NCBI RefSeq assembly: GCF_000174435.1
Contig: NZ_ACJN02000003.1
Span: 574,263 to 638,262, forward strand
Length of the DNA: 64,000 nucleotides
Direction: 5' to 3'
DNA from: Desulfonatronospira thiodismutans ASO3-1
GTDB taxonomy: Bacteria; Desulfobacterota; Desulfovibrionia; Desulfovibrionales; Desulfonatronovibrionaceae
Part shown: positions 26,671 through 35,522 of the stretch, piece by piece
Layout of the letters: each line of letters begins with the position of its first letter
Numbering within the stretch: position 1 is the stretch's first letter
Program-made: the position numbers and the translations under genes
The notes under the pieces: model-generated
Database searches by the model: none
Told to the model about the DNA's origin: nothing
What the model saw: only the letters and a program-made list of their open reading frames with translations

Positions 26671-27294
26671 ATGAAAATGCAGGTCTACAAATCATTAGCA
26701 GATTGCTACTTCCAGCCAGATGAAAAGCTGGTGCAGGCAGTGCAAAGAATAAACCCCGCGATAGAGGAATGGGACCAGGACCTGCTGGAACCGGCCCTGG
26801 AAATGCAAAAGGTTGTGGAAAGCCGGGATAAGGAAATGCTTGACCTGAAAAAAGAATATTCCAGACTTTTTGTTGGACCCTTTGAGCTGGCTGTACCTCC
26901 ATACGGCTCAATTTATTTTCAGCACAACATGCAAAACCAGCAGATTATGGACGACTCCGCCGTAGAAGCGCAAAACGCATACCGCAAAGCAGGAGTGAAT
27001 ATGTCTGAAGATTTCAATGACCCCCCGGATCATATCGCTGTTGAGCTTGAATTCATGTACTATCTGCTTTACCACGAAAACCAGGCCCTGGAAAATAAAG
27101 ACCAGGCAAGCGCCATTGATTTTCGCACCCAGAGGCTGGACTTTTTAAAGAGACACCTGGGTCTGTGGGGTCCTGTTTTTGCGGATACGCTCTTTAAAAA
27201 CACCAGCTCCGACTTCTACCGCCACCTGGCCAGACTCACAAAATCGGTCATTTTAAAGGACAAGCAGGAACTGGGACTGACACGTCCATCTTGA
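26671..27294 (+). CDS. TorD-family molybdoenzyme maturation chaperone
   Basis: A 207-residue all-helical protein with the TorD/DmsD pattern: YKSLADCYFQPDE near the start, EYSRLFVGPFELAVPPYGSIYF in the middle and PPDHIAVELEFMYYLL. Such chaperones bind the Tat signal of the catalytic subunit and assist cofactor insertion. ATG 26671, with AAGG six bases upstream, is preferred to the TTG at 26665. A terminator-like hairpin (TTTTGCCCT/AGGGCAAAA, about 27304-27331) follows. Confidence 0.88.
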   Translation: MKMQVYKSLADCYFQPDEKLVQAVQRINPAIEEWDQDLLEPALEMQKVVESRDKEMLDLKKEYSRLFVGPFELAVPPYGSIYFQHNMQNQQIMDDSAVEAQNAYRKAGVNMSEDFNDPPDHIAVELEFMYYLLYHENQALENKDQASAIDFRTQRLDFLKRHLGLWGPVFADTLFKNTSSDFYRHLARLTKSVILKDKQELGLTRPS

Positions 27295-27382
27295 ACACTT
27301 TTTTGCCCTTTCCCTGGAGAGGGCAAAATTTGGCTGAAATTAAATCTGCTAATCCGGATAAGCATTAAAGAGGAGAGCAGCC

Positions 27383-28555
27383 ATGCAAAAAAAGGGTTCT
27401 CTGCTGAAAGGCCTGCTCCCAGGCCTGGCATTTCTGGCTGTAATCCTTTTTATGCCTTCAGGGGCCTTGGGCTCGGATTATGAAGTAATCACTTCCAGGA
27501 CAGTTCCTGAACCAGATGCAGTTTTATCTGGAGAACTGGAAAAACCGGCCCTGGTAAACGTAGGCGTAGCAGCCTGTCCACCCTGTCGACGCATGGCCGG
27601 CGACCTTCTGGAACTGCAGGCAAACTATGATTCCATCTTTGAAACCCATTACTATGACATGCACAAACATTCCGGGATCACGGAAAAGCTGGATATCCGC
27701 ATGGTCCCCACTCAGATTTTTTTGGACAAAGAAGGAGAGGAGCTTTACCGCCACGAAGGCTACCTTTCCAGAAAGCATATCCTGGAGACCTGGGCGGACC
27801 TTGGCTATGATGTACAGATAGTCGTGCCTTCACGTGGTGTGAGAGACTATTTGTCGCTGGACTATATTTTTTCCCGGCTCAGCCTGGCGGTACAGGGTGC
27901 TCCATTGACCGCCATGGCTGCAGCCTTTGTCTGGGGAATACTGAGTGTGATCCTGAGCCCCTGTCACCTGGCCAGTATCCCCCTGATTATCGGCTACATC
28001 AACCGCAGAAAGGTTGAAACCGCTGCCAGGGCTACAGTGTTATCCCTGATGTTTGCCCTGGGGATACTGATATGCATTATGGTTGTGGGTATAATCACTG
28101 CAATGGCGGGGCGGCTCCTTGGCGACTTAGGTTCATTGCCCTATTACCTGGTGGCGATAGTCCTGCTGCTTTTTGGTCTCAACCTGGCAGGACTGGTGCC
28201 GCTGCACTGGTCCCTGGTAGACAGACTTGTTCCAAAAAACAGCAGCAAGAAAGGGGCAGTATTCCTGGGACTTGTCATCGGCGTAGGCCTGGGGCCGTGC
28301 ACTTTTGTTTTCATGGCTCCCATGCTGGGGCTGACTCTGTCCCTGGCATCGGCAGAGCAGGTTTTCGGTCTGCTGCTCCTGGGCATCTTTGCCCTGGCCC
28401 ACTGCATGCTCCTGGTTGCAGCAGGAGCGTCACCAGGATTTCTCTATTTCTTCCTGCGCTGGAATGAGCTGTCCCCGGGCTCCTCTGTACTCCGGAAAAC
28501 CTGCGGCGTGCTGCTGATACTGGGAGGCATATACCTGTTTTATTACGCCCTCTGA
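27383..28555 (+). CDS. Thioredoxin-CcdA (DsbD-like) fusion protein
   Basis: A 390-residue protein: signal peptide (to about residue 30), a periplasmic thioredoxin-like domain with a CPPC active site in VAACPPCRRM near residue 70, then about six membrane helices of the CcdA/DsbD type with paired Cys in LSPCHLAS and LGPCTFVF. The order is reversed with respect to E. coli DsbD, which ends in thioredoxin. It would carry reducing power across the membrane, for cytochrome c or molybdoenzyme maturation. It lies between the TorD gene and the Tmc-like operon. Confidence 0.82.
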   Translation: MQKKGSLLKGLLPGLAFLAVILFMPSGALGSDYEVITSRTVPEPDAVLSGELEKPALVNVGVAACPPCRRMAGDLLELQANYDSIFETHYYDMHKHSGITEKLDIRMVPTQIFLDKEGEELYRHEGYLSRKHILETWADLGYDVQIVVPSRGVRDYLSLDYIFSRLSLAVQGAPLTAMAAAFVWGILSVILSPCHLASIPLIIGYINRRKVETAARATVLSLMFALGILICIMVVGIITAMAGRLLGDLGSLPYYLVAIVLLLFGLNLAGLVPLHWSLVDRLVPKNSSKKGAVFLGLVIGVGLGPCTFVFMAPMLGLTLSLASAEQVFGLLLLGIFALAHCMLLVAAGASPGFLYFFLRWNELSPGSSVLRKTCGVLLILGGIYLFYYAL

Positions 28556-28661
28556 CAACAACAAAGAAAAACAGGTATAAAGGAGGGCATACACTAAGGA
28601 GATCTCTCTGGATCGACCCTGACGTGCATTGCGTTTATCAAATTTTTACCTTTTTTTACAT

Positions 28662-28687
28662 GATTTTCTCTGGACATGTCCGGAATA
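28662..28687 (+). promoter_or_regulatory. Near-palindromic operator candidate upstream of tmcC-like gene
   Basis: TCTGGACATGTCCGGA is a 16-base inverted repeat with one mismatch. It shares the GGACA/TGTCC half-site with the palindromes in the two 291-bp repeats, though with a different spacing, and a degenerate copy (TGGAAATGTCTGGACA) lies at 20800-20816. Confidence 0.45.
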
Positions 28688-28739
28688 ATATTCTACCAAA
28701 AAGGTGTGTTTTTATAAGAAGGTTAAACAAGGAGGTCTT

Positions 28740-29405
28740 ATGGATTTTTACGCATTTGTGGAAGGTCCGCTGACGTGGATCGCCATCCTGGTCTTTCTGG
28801 TGGGGATAGTGGTCAAGGGTATCATGTATTACAACGCTTCCAAAAAAACGGATAAACTTATCCACAAGTATTTCAGCTGGAAATGGGTTTTTGCCACCTA
28901 TGCCAAGTGGCTTCTGCCCAACAATGAAACCTTTAAAAAACAACCCCTGTACTGTCTGGCGGTTTATCTTTTTCATGTCTGCATCATACTGCTGCCCATA
29001 TTTGCCTACCAGCATATCGTTATGTGGGAAATGTCCAGATTCGGTATTTCCTGGGCTTCCCTGCCGGCCGGACTGGCCAAGTGGATGACTCTGGCAGTGG
29101 TAATAATAGGGCTGGCATTGATGGTACGCCGCGCCATTCACCCGGATCTTAAACTTTTGAGCAGGCCTGCAGACTACCTGTTGCTTGTGGTAACCATTCT
29201 ACCCTTTCTCACAGGTTATCTGGCAGCACATGCAACTTTGGGCACTACAGGCTTTCTGGCGGAAAACATGCAGCTTTTCCACATGCTTTCAGGACAGTTG
29301 ATGCTTATCCTGATTCCCTTTACCAAGCTGTCTCACTCGGTACTGTTTTTCTTCTCCAGGGGTGCCACAGCTGTGGAATTCGGCAGAAGAGGCTACAGTA
29401 TGTAG
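28740..29405 (+). CDS. TmcC/DsrM-like cytochrome b membrane protein
   Basis: A 221-residue membrane protein with about five hydrophobic segments and His residues typical of NarI-type cytochrome b (YLFHVCIIL, AHATLG, MQLFHML, FTKLSHSV). It resembles TmcC, HmcE and DsrM, which link quinones to a cytoplasmic CCG-domain partner. ATG 28740 has AAGGAGG seven bases upstream. The frame could start at GTG 28704, but no RBS is there. It is the first gene of a b-CCG-c3 set. Confidence 0.85.
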   Translation: MDFYAFVEGPLTWIAILVFLVGIVVKGIMYYNASKKTDKLIHKYFSWKWVFATYAKWLLPNNETFKKQPLYCLAVYLFHVCIILLPIFAYQHIVMWEMSRFGISWASLPAGLAKWMTLAVVIIGLALMVRRAIHPDLKLLSRPADYLLLVVTILPFLTGYLAAHATLGTTGFLAENMQLFHMLSGQLMLILIPFTKLSHSVLFFFSRGATAVEFGRRGYSM

Positions 29406-29476
29406 GTGCGAGGCCTGCCCGACAGTTTAACAGTTCAAGCGTTCAAGCAAGTCACAATATCTTAAGGAGGAGTAAT

Positions 29477-30802
29477 ATGTCTACACAGGTGAGCCGTCAG
29501 GAACTGGCGGATTTTCTAAAACCAAGGCTCAATGCCAGGTTTCAGACCTGGCTGCAGATCTGTGCCAATTGCGCATTGTGCGCCGACACATGCCATTTTT
29601 ACTTAGCCGATAACCGCAACCCGGAAATGATCCCGGCCTACAAGGTGCGCTTTATAAACGAAATCCTGAAAGGCAAGGCCGAGATTAACGATGATTACCT
29701 CCAGAAAATGTACAGCACCCTGTTTCATGAGTGCAATATGTGCAGGAGATGCGCTCTTTACTGTCCATTCGGCATTGATGTCGGGATCATGGTGGCTCTG
29801 CAGCGAGCCATGCTGCATAATGTGGCCGGCATGAGACCGGCCGGGCTCATGGCGGCCATTGAGAGCTACAAGCAGTTCGGCAACCAGATGTCTTTGACCC
29901 AGGAAGACTGGGTGGACACCATTGAATGGACCATCGAGGAGCTGGAGGACGATTACCCGGCCCTGGAAATACCCATTGACAAGCAGAATGCCGAACTGCT
30001 CTACACTGTAAATGCCAGGGAGCCCAAATTTTATCCCCAGGACATCCAGGAAGCGGCCATAATATTCAACGCAGTCGGTGAAAGCTGGACCGTACCCAGT
30101 GCTGACGGCTGGGACGACACCAATCTGGCCATGTTCTGCGGAGATCTGGGAACAGCCAAGATGCTGGTGCAGAACACTTTTGCCCAGGCGGACAAGCTAA
30201 ACGCCAAAAAGGTGGCCATATCCGAGTGAGGCCACGCCTATCGCGCGCTTCGGTACGAAGCGCAGGTCTGGATGGGGCATGAACCAAAACAGGAAGTGGT
30301 TCACGCTGTAGAACTTTATCATGACTACATTGCTTCAGGCAGGATCAAGCTAAAGGAAAAAGTCAAGGTGCCCACCACATTGCAGGACCCCTGCAATGTC
30401 ATTCGCAGCGGAGGACTGGCGGAAAAAAATCAAAGGCTGGCGGAGATGCTCTCTGAAGACTTCCGCCCCATGGAGCACCAGGGCAACTACAACTTCTGCT
30501 GCGGCGGCGGAGGCGGGGCCATGCCCATGGGCGGTGAAATGCGCCCGCACCGTGTCAAGTGCGGCAAAATCAAGGCCGATCAGATCAGGGCCACAGGTGC
30601 TGAACTGGTCTTTGTACCCTGTCACAACTGTATCGACCAGATAAGAGACCTGAACAAGGAATATGATCTGGGCATCAAGGCGGTGCATTTCAAGGAAGTA
30701 ATCGCCCACAACATGGTCATTCCGGAGCACATGCTGTCTAAGGATGATCAGGGGCAGGAATCCGCAGTCCAGGAAGAACCGGAAACCGAGGAGGTGGGAT
30801 AA
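29477..30802 (+). CDS. TmcB/DsrK-like CCG-domain protein with predicted selenocysteine
   Basis: The frame runs 442 codons if TGA at 30227-30229 is read through (residue 251). Two 4Fe-4S motifs (CANCALCADTC, CNMCRRCALYC) are followed by SE-U-GHAYRAL, then DPCNVIRSG, NFCCGGGGG and PCHNC. The DsrK in this window has ECGHMW at the same place, so UGA sits exactly where a conserved cluster Cys belongs. A perfect 8-bp hairpin with a G-first loop lies 15 bases downstream. Both halves are in the same frame and similar in composition, arguing against a pseudogene. The role is transfer between the membrane cytochrome b and cytoplasmic thiol/disulfide partners. Confidence 0.88.
30227..30263 (+). promoter_or_regulatory. 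UGA (Sec) codon and SECIS-like hairpin in tmcB-like gene
   Basis: UGA 30227-30229, 15 bases of spacer, stem GCGCTTCG (30245-30252), loop GTA, stem CGAAGCGC (30256-30263). The UGA-to-loop distance is 23 bases and the loop starts with G, both within the usual bacterial SECIS limits. Confidence 0.85.
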
Positions 30803-30804
30803 TC

Positions 30805-31245
30805 ATGTTCAAAAAAATCAATTATCCCTGGAAAATCTTTGCAGGAGGAGTCCTGGCTGTTGCACTCATGCTGGCACCGCATTTCATCAGCGCCCAGATG
30901 CCCGAGTATCTCATTGACAATGAAGACGTATACACCAGCAAGAAAAAGCCCTCGGTCCTGTTCGACCACGACCTGCACATGGCTGTAGCTGACTGCATGG
31001 ATTGTCATCATCACTACAAGGACGGAGAAAATGTCCTGGAGCACCATGACCTGTATGAGGGGGCCGAAGGGGTCATGTGCAGGGACTGCCATGCTGAACC
31101 CGGCACCAGGTTCCAGGAGGACCACGACCCCACGGAAAAGGATCTGGAACAGGCCTATCATGCCCAGTGCATCACCTGTCACCGGGACATGGCCGGTGAA
31201 GACGCCACTGGACCCAGGACCTGCATGGGCTGTCACCAGGAATAA
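30805..31245 (+). CDS. Tetraheme cytochrome c3-family protein (TmcA-like)
   Basis: A 146-residue periplasmic protein with an N-terminal signal/anchor and four heme motifs: CMDCH, CRDCH, CITCH and CMGCH, plus the upstream His residues (FDHDLHM) typical of cytochrome c3. The protein is acidic, like type II cytochrome c3 (TmcA). It starts two bases after the tmcB-like stop. Together with the cytochrome b and CCG proteins it fits the Tmc transmembrane complex, here in order C-B-A and without TmcD. Confidence 0.88.
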   Translation: MFKKINYPWKIFAGGVLAVALMLAPHFISAQMPEYLIDNEDVYTSKKKPSVLFDHDLHMAVADCMDCHHHYKDGENVLEHHDLYEGAEGVMCRDCHAEPGTRFQEDHDPTEKDLEQAYHAQCITCHRDMAGEDATGPRTCMGCHQE

Positions 31246-31254
31246 ATAAAGCTG

Positions 31255-31297
31255 CCGGTTTTCATCCGGAAATAGAAAGTTTCCGGATGAAAACCGG
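31255..31297 (+). terminator. REP-like hairpin after the Tmc-like operon
   Basis: An 18-bp perfect inverted repeat (arms begin CCGGTTTTCATCCGG) with a seven-base loop. Its core CATCCGGAAA...TTTCCGGATG recurs at 43335-43361 and 47482-47508, so this is a dispersed element that may also end transcription. Confidence 0.7.
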
Positions 31298-31506
31298 ATC
31301 AAGCCCCGATTTTGACCAGTGAAAAGTAAAGCGCAGTAAACCAGGCTTATTCCACGAACCTGAGCGGTAAAGGAAGGGATCTCAACAACCACCCCCGACC
31401 TTAAGAGGTATGGAAGTATGGGGGTATGGGTGTCAGCAGGGCGACTTAAACTCTGTTATGCAGGATGTCATTCTGGATTGCTGTCATAATGATTTTAATC
31501 ACTGCC

Positions 31507-33711
31507 TTATGAAGTAGAGCTGTCCATTATGCCGTGTTTTTTAAGCTTGGCATACAGGGTGCTGCGGCCTATGCCCAGACGCTCTGCGGCCATTTTCTTG
31601 TTCCATCCGCAGGCCTCCAGGGTTTCCAGAAGAAGGTTCTTCTCCTGATCTTCAATGGTTTTACGCCTGGCCGGCCTGGCTCCCTGCAGTTTGTCGGGAA
31701 GATCCTCCAGGGCTATGGTTTCGCCCTTGCACAGGACTACGGCCTGCTCCATGACATTTTCCAGCTCGCGCACGTTCCCTGGCCATGAATAGTCCAGAAG
31801 AGCCCGCATGGCTGATGAGCTTATCTCATTGATCCTCTTGTCCTGCACTGCTGCAAAGCGTTCCAGGAAATGCCTGGCCAGAAGAGCCGTATCGTTGCCT
31901 CTCTCTCGCAGGGGGGGCAGGTTGATGGGCACCACATCCAGGCGATAGTAAAGATCCTCCCGGAAGCGCCCGGCCTTGACCTCTTCCAGAAGATCCTTGT
32001 TGGTGGCGGCCAGGATACGCACATCAACCTCAATACTCTTCTCCCCGCCCAGGCGCTCGAACTTCTGTGTCTGCAACACCCGCAAAAGCTTTACCTGGGC
32101 CGAAAGATCAACCTCGGCTATTTCGTCCAGAAAAACGGTCCCTCCCCTGGCCTGTTCGAAACGGCCCGGTCGCTGCCTGATGGCTCCGGTAAAGGCCCCT
32201 TTTTCATGTCCGAAAAGCTCACTCTCCAGAAGTGTGGCAGGATATGCTGAACAGTTGATGACCACAAAAGGGTTGTCCCTGCGGGAGCTGCGGGCATGAA
32301 TCGCCTTGGCCACCAGCTCCTTTCCCGTACCTGATTCTCCTTGAATGAGCACTGTAACATCCGTAGGGGCCACGTCCTGGATTAGCCTGTAAATAGTCTG
32401 CATCCGGTAATCCCGGCCAATCATTCCTTCAAAGCCTGCAGACTCGGATACCCCCTGCTTGAGCTTTTTGATCTCTTCCTGGTGCAGTATTGCCCTGCGG
32501 ATGGTGCCTGAAGCATGGGACAAAACCAGGCTTATCAGTTCCATGGAATCAGAGTCGCATTTGCATTTGCTGGAGCATGAGGCAAGCATAGCTCCGCACA
32601 GGATATCTTCATAGTAAAGAGGCACTACAACCTGCTTCTCTCCCAGAACGAAACCCTCAGGCAGGGGCAGCGATTCAAAGACCCGGCCGTCGATTGTCTC
32701 CACTCCCTGCAGGTTCTGCAGAGCGGCGTCAATACTCTGGGCGGTCTGCCTGTCGCTTACCGGGTATGTCCCCTTTTCCGTAATCACAAACAAGACATCC
32801 CGGTCCGGACCAAAAACCAGAATCAGGTTCGAAGGACAATGAATAATTTTCTTGATGCGGCGCATGAGATATCCGCCTATCTCATCCATATCGCTTAGGG
32901 CGGATACATTTCTGGCCACCTCACAGGTGGTCTGCATCCTCCTGTGGGCGTGTTCCAGGGCTTCGGCCTGCTCCTCGAGCCTGGTGGTATACTCCTGAAT
33001 CCTGGAGGTCATCCGCCTGAAGGCATCAGACAGGGCCTGAATCTCTTTTTGACCCTGTACATTAAACTGCACATCCATTTTTTTTCCCGGCTCCACTTCC
33101 CCGGCGGCCTTTACCAGTGCAGCCAGGGGCCTGGTGATCCTGCTTATGAGCACCAGGCCGATAAAAAGGGCCGGTACAAGTATCACCAGGGCCAAAGAAA
33201 AAATGCCCTGCCACAGTTGAGCCACCTGCATACTCAGGTGCTCCTCGGAAAAACCCAGCCTGAGAACACCGGCACGGCCCTCAAACATGGGAACAGCCAG
33301 ATCCAGGTATTTGTCTCCCTCTTTAGACATGATCTTCTTCAGACTGGATGTATGCTTGTCCAGGGGCTGGTTGGCATCGATAAGCTCTCTGGGGACCCCG
33401 TTTCCCTGGAACACTGCGGCCAGAATCTTGTCCTGGCGCTGTACAAAGAGATAGCTCACCTGTGGAGTGGTCTGCTTGTAGCGCTCCAGTCTTCTCTGCA
33501 GACTGACCAGATCGTTGGTCAAAACAAAATCGGTGCTCTCTTCTCCTAAAGTGTGCCCCAGATTCACCGCCTGGGCTTCCAGGAGCTCTTCCTGGCTCCT
33601 GGCGTAGTGGTGCGAGGCCAGCAGGGCCACTGCCAGAATGCTGAGCATAACCAGGCCGGCTATAGTCAGGATAAGGGTGCCCTTAAGGCTTAGCTGCATC
33701 TTGGTCTTCAC
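31507..33711 (-). CDS. Membrane-anchored sigma-54-dependent activator with sensor domain
   Basis: A 734-residue one-component regulator. Order: membrane helix (about 10-32), periplasmic Cache-like sensor (to about 160), second helix (165-190), HAMP, coiled coil, GAF-like region (about 270-400), AAA+ domain with Walker A GESGTGKE and the sigma-54 contact loop GAFTGA, then a Fis-type helix-turn-helix (NKKMAAERLGIGRSTLYAKL). Most family members are soluble response regulators; direct attachment of the activator to a membrane sensor is unusual. It overlaps the PhnD-like gene by 29 bases, so the binding protein is the likely signal partner. It may control the sigma-54 promoters at 16135 and 21960. 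Confidence 0.9.
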   Translation of the reverse strand: MKTKMQLSLKGTLILTIAGLVMLSILAVALLASHHYARSQEELLEAQAVNLGHTLGEESTDFVLTNDLVSLQRRLERYKQTTPQVSYLFVQRQDKILAAVFQGNGVPRELIDANQPLDKHTSSLKKIMSKEGDKYLDLAVPMFEGRAGVLRLGFSEEHLSMQVAQLWQGIFSLALVILVPALFIGLVLISRITRPLAALVKAAGEVEPGKKMDVQFNVQGQKEIQALSDAFRRMTSRIQEYTTRLEEQAEALEHAHRRMQTTCEVARNVSALSDMDEIGGYLMRRIKKIIHCPSNLILVFGPDRDVLFVITEKGTYPVSDRQTAQSIDAALQNLQGVETIDGRVFESLPLPEGFVLGEKQVVVPLYYEDILCGAMLASCSSKCKCDSDSMELISLVLSHASGTIRRAILHQEEIKKLKQGVSESAGFEGMIGRDYRMQTIYRLIQDVAPTDVTVLIQGESGTGKELVAKAIHARSSRRDNPFVVINCSAYPATLLESELFGHEKGAFTGAIRQRPGRFEQARGGTVFLDEIAEVDLSAQVKLLRVLQTQKFERLGGEKSIEVDVRILAATNKDLLEEVKAGRFREDLYYRLDVVPINLPPLRERGNDTALLARHFLERFAAVQDKRINEISSSAMRALLDYSWPGNVRELENVMEQAVVLCKGETIALEDLPDKLQGARPARRKTIEDQEKNLLLETLEACGWNKKMAAERLGIGRSTLYAKLKKHGIMDSSTS

Positions 33712-34639
33712 AGGTCTTCAAGGTCTTGTAGATATCCCGGATAGAATCGTACCAATGATCTTCAGCGGCGACAAACTTCTCGATCATGAGCGACGAGAGT
33801 ATTTCTTTACCTTTGTCGTCCTGGTGCATACTGAGCAACACTTCTTTAAGCCTCTGGGCCTTGTCTTGAGATATGCCCGGAGAGGCCACTATGGGAGGTA
33901 TCCCGAAGGGACGGGATTTTTTGATAATCCTGGTATTCTCGGTGATCTCGCTGCCGCTTTTATGAAAGTAATCCCAGATAAGATGATCCACTGCAGCTCC
34001 GTCCACCAGGTTTTTGGAAACGGCCAGGATGGAATTGTCATGGCTGTAGGTATAAATAATATCCTCAAAATATTCTTCGGGTTCAAAACCCATTTCATGC
34101 AGCCAGTAAAGGGGAACCATGCGCCCGGTATTGGAGTCTGGATCGGTAAAGGCAAAAGTTTTACCCTGCAGATCTTCCAGGCTTTCATACGGGCTGTTTT
34201 CATGAACTATGAGATAGGAATAATAGTGCCGGCTGCCGTCCACCACCGGAGCAGCCAGGAGATTGAACCCATGCTTCTCCCTGCCGCGCACGAAAGGTCC
34301 GGAACAGATAAAGGCCAGATCAATTTCGTTTTTGCCCAGAAGCTCATTGACCTCTTCATAGGTCTTGCGCTGCACGAACTCCAGGTCCATGTCCATTTCC
34401 CGGCTCAAGTAGACCAGAATCTCCCTGTAGGACTCAAAAGTCTCCCGCGGTGAAATCATGGCCCCCACCGCCGCCTTGAGCCTGGGCCTGTCCGAATAGC
34501 CGGGCTGCTCCTCATCCACTTCCACGGTATCTGAAAAATCAACCGTTACGTACTCGTCATCATTACTGCCGCAGCCCCAGAGTGTCATCAAGGACAGCAA
34601 AGCAACACAAAAAAACACCCTGCGAATTGTATATCCCAT
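33683..34639 (-). CDS. PhnD-like periplasmic substrate-binding lipoprotein
   Basis: A 318-residue protein with a lipobox (MTLWGC) and the fold signature of PhnD/phosphonate-type binding proteins: RLKAAVGAMISPRETFESYREI, LAFICSGPFVRG, KTFAFTDPDSNTGRMVPLYWL. No ABC permease or ATPase is nearby. Its 3' end overlaps the membrane-bound sigma-54 activator, so it probably serves as an extracytoplasmic ligand sensor rather than in uptake. The ligand, possibly an oxyanion, is unknown. Confidence 0.85.
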   Translation of the reverse strand: MGYTIRRVFFCVALLSLMTLWGCGSNDDEYVTVDFSDTVEVDEEQPGYSDRPRLKAAVGAMISPRETFESYREILVYLSREMDMDLEFVQRKTYEEVNELLGKNEIDLAFICSGPFVRGREKHGFNLLAAPVVDGSRHYYSYLIVHENSPYESLEDLQGKTFAFTDPDSNTGRMVPLYWLHEMGFEPEEYFEDIIYTYSHDNSILAVSKNLVDGAAVDHLIWDYFHKSGSEITENTRIIKKSRPFGIPPIVASPGISQDKAQRLKEVLLSMHQDDKGKEILSSLMIEKFVAAEDHWYDSIRDIYKTLKTCEDQDAAKP

Positions 34640-34935
34640 ACGTTAAACTCTTAGGAAATAAGGAATAATAACCTATACGTTGTCTTATTGTTCCCACGCT
34701 CTGCGTGGGAACAATCTTCGGACGCTCCGCGTCCAAAATGACCGCAGGAGCGGTCGAACCCCACTCTATTGTGAAATATGCCCTGGAAAAAACTCCGGCT
34801 GAATAACAACATGTTTTTACATTCCGGTCAAGGCGGATCAATGGCAATGCTGACCATTTGTTTCAATTTGCTGTTCAGCATTTGGACATGAATAATCCTG
34901 CTGACACGCTCCCAGGTCTGCAACCCACAGCCCGT
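34640..34935. other. Intergenic region with GC-rich palindromes
   Basis: No gene seen. ATTGTTCCCACGC-TCT-GCGTGGGAACAAT (34688-34716) is a near-perfect hairpin of a kind dispersed in many proteobacterial genomes. GGACGCTCCGCGTCC and GACCGCAGGAGCGGTC follow at once. Confidence 0.6.
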
Positions 34936-35427
34936 CTACAGGTCCTGAAAACATGGCAGGCATCCCTCGCCGGTGACAGTAGCCACAATGCCGCGCAGCT
35001 TGTTGTCAATAAACGCATGACTTTCTTCCATTTCCATAAGCCTGGCCCGTCCGGGTTCCAGTCGATTTTCCAAAAACAGGGTTATAATGGACACCAGGCT
35101 GGCATAAAAGTCCTGATAAGCCTCTTCCAGGCCTTCAGCTTCCGGAAATGTATCTGTGAGGCTGTCTATAAGATCAAAAACTTCTAAAGACTGATTGGAG
35201 GCCTGGATCAAAAAATCCTCATCCTGTGCAAGTATACCGTTTTGAACTGACTGCCTGACCGCCTTGACCTTGCGCTCCAGGTCCAGAAACATGCCCATTT
35301 GGGCTTCGGTTAGCTCAAGGGTCTCCTCCTCTTTTTCCCAGTTGAAAATATCGGTGTACTGCAGCGCCAGCACCGCCAGGCCAGCTCCCAGCAATATGAG
35401 AACCGGGGCCATGATTTTCATCTTCAT
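34936..35427 (-). CDS. Hypothetical membrane-anchored periplasmic protein
   Basis: A 163-residue protein with an N-terminal signal anchor (residues 4-25), an acidic helical body and a C-terminal GCLPCFQDL, a CxxC that could be redox-active or disulfide-bonded. I do not recognise the family. The helical content would fit a four-helix-bundle sensor or binding domain. It lies between the PhnD-like and PstS-like genes on the same strand. Confidence 0.65.
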   Translation of the reverse strand: MKMKIMAPVLILLGAGLAVLALQYTDIFNWEKEEETLELTEAQMGMFLDLERKVKAVRQSVQNGILAQDEDFLIQASNQSLEVFDLIDSLTDTFPEAEGLEEAYQDFYASLVSIITLFLENRLEPGRARLMEMEESHAFIDNKLRGIVATVTGEGCLPCFQDL

Positions 35428-35522
35428 AATGCAACTCCTTGACAGCTTTCATCCGACATTCTTGCTTGCCGGATGCTGAACCTATAAATTACTTTTGAAA
35501 TGATACCCTCTTGTTTCCTTTC

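Noticed and set aside
28600-28740. Sigma-54 promoter upstream of the tmcC-like gene
   Set aside because: GACGTGCATTGC looks similar at first, but no GG-N10-GC pair with a TGGC box is present.
29477-30229. The tmcB-like gene as a pseudogene split by a stop
   Set aside because: Both halves are in the same frame with intact cluster motifs, the stop is UGA at a conserved Cys position, and a SECIS-like hairpin follows. A decayed gene would not be expected to show all three.
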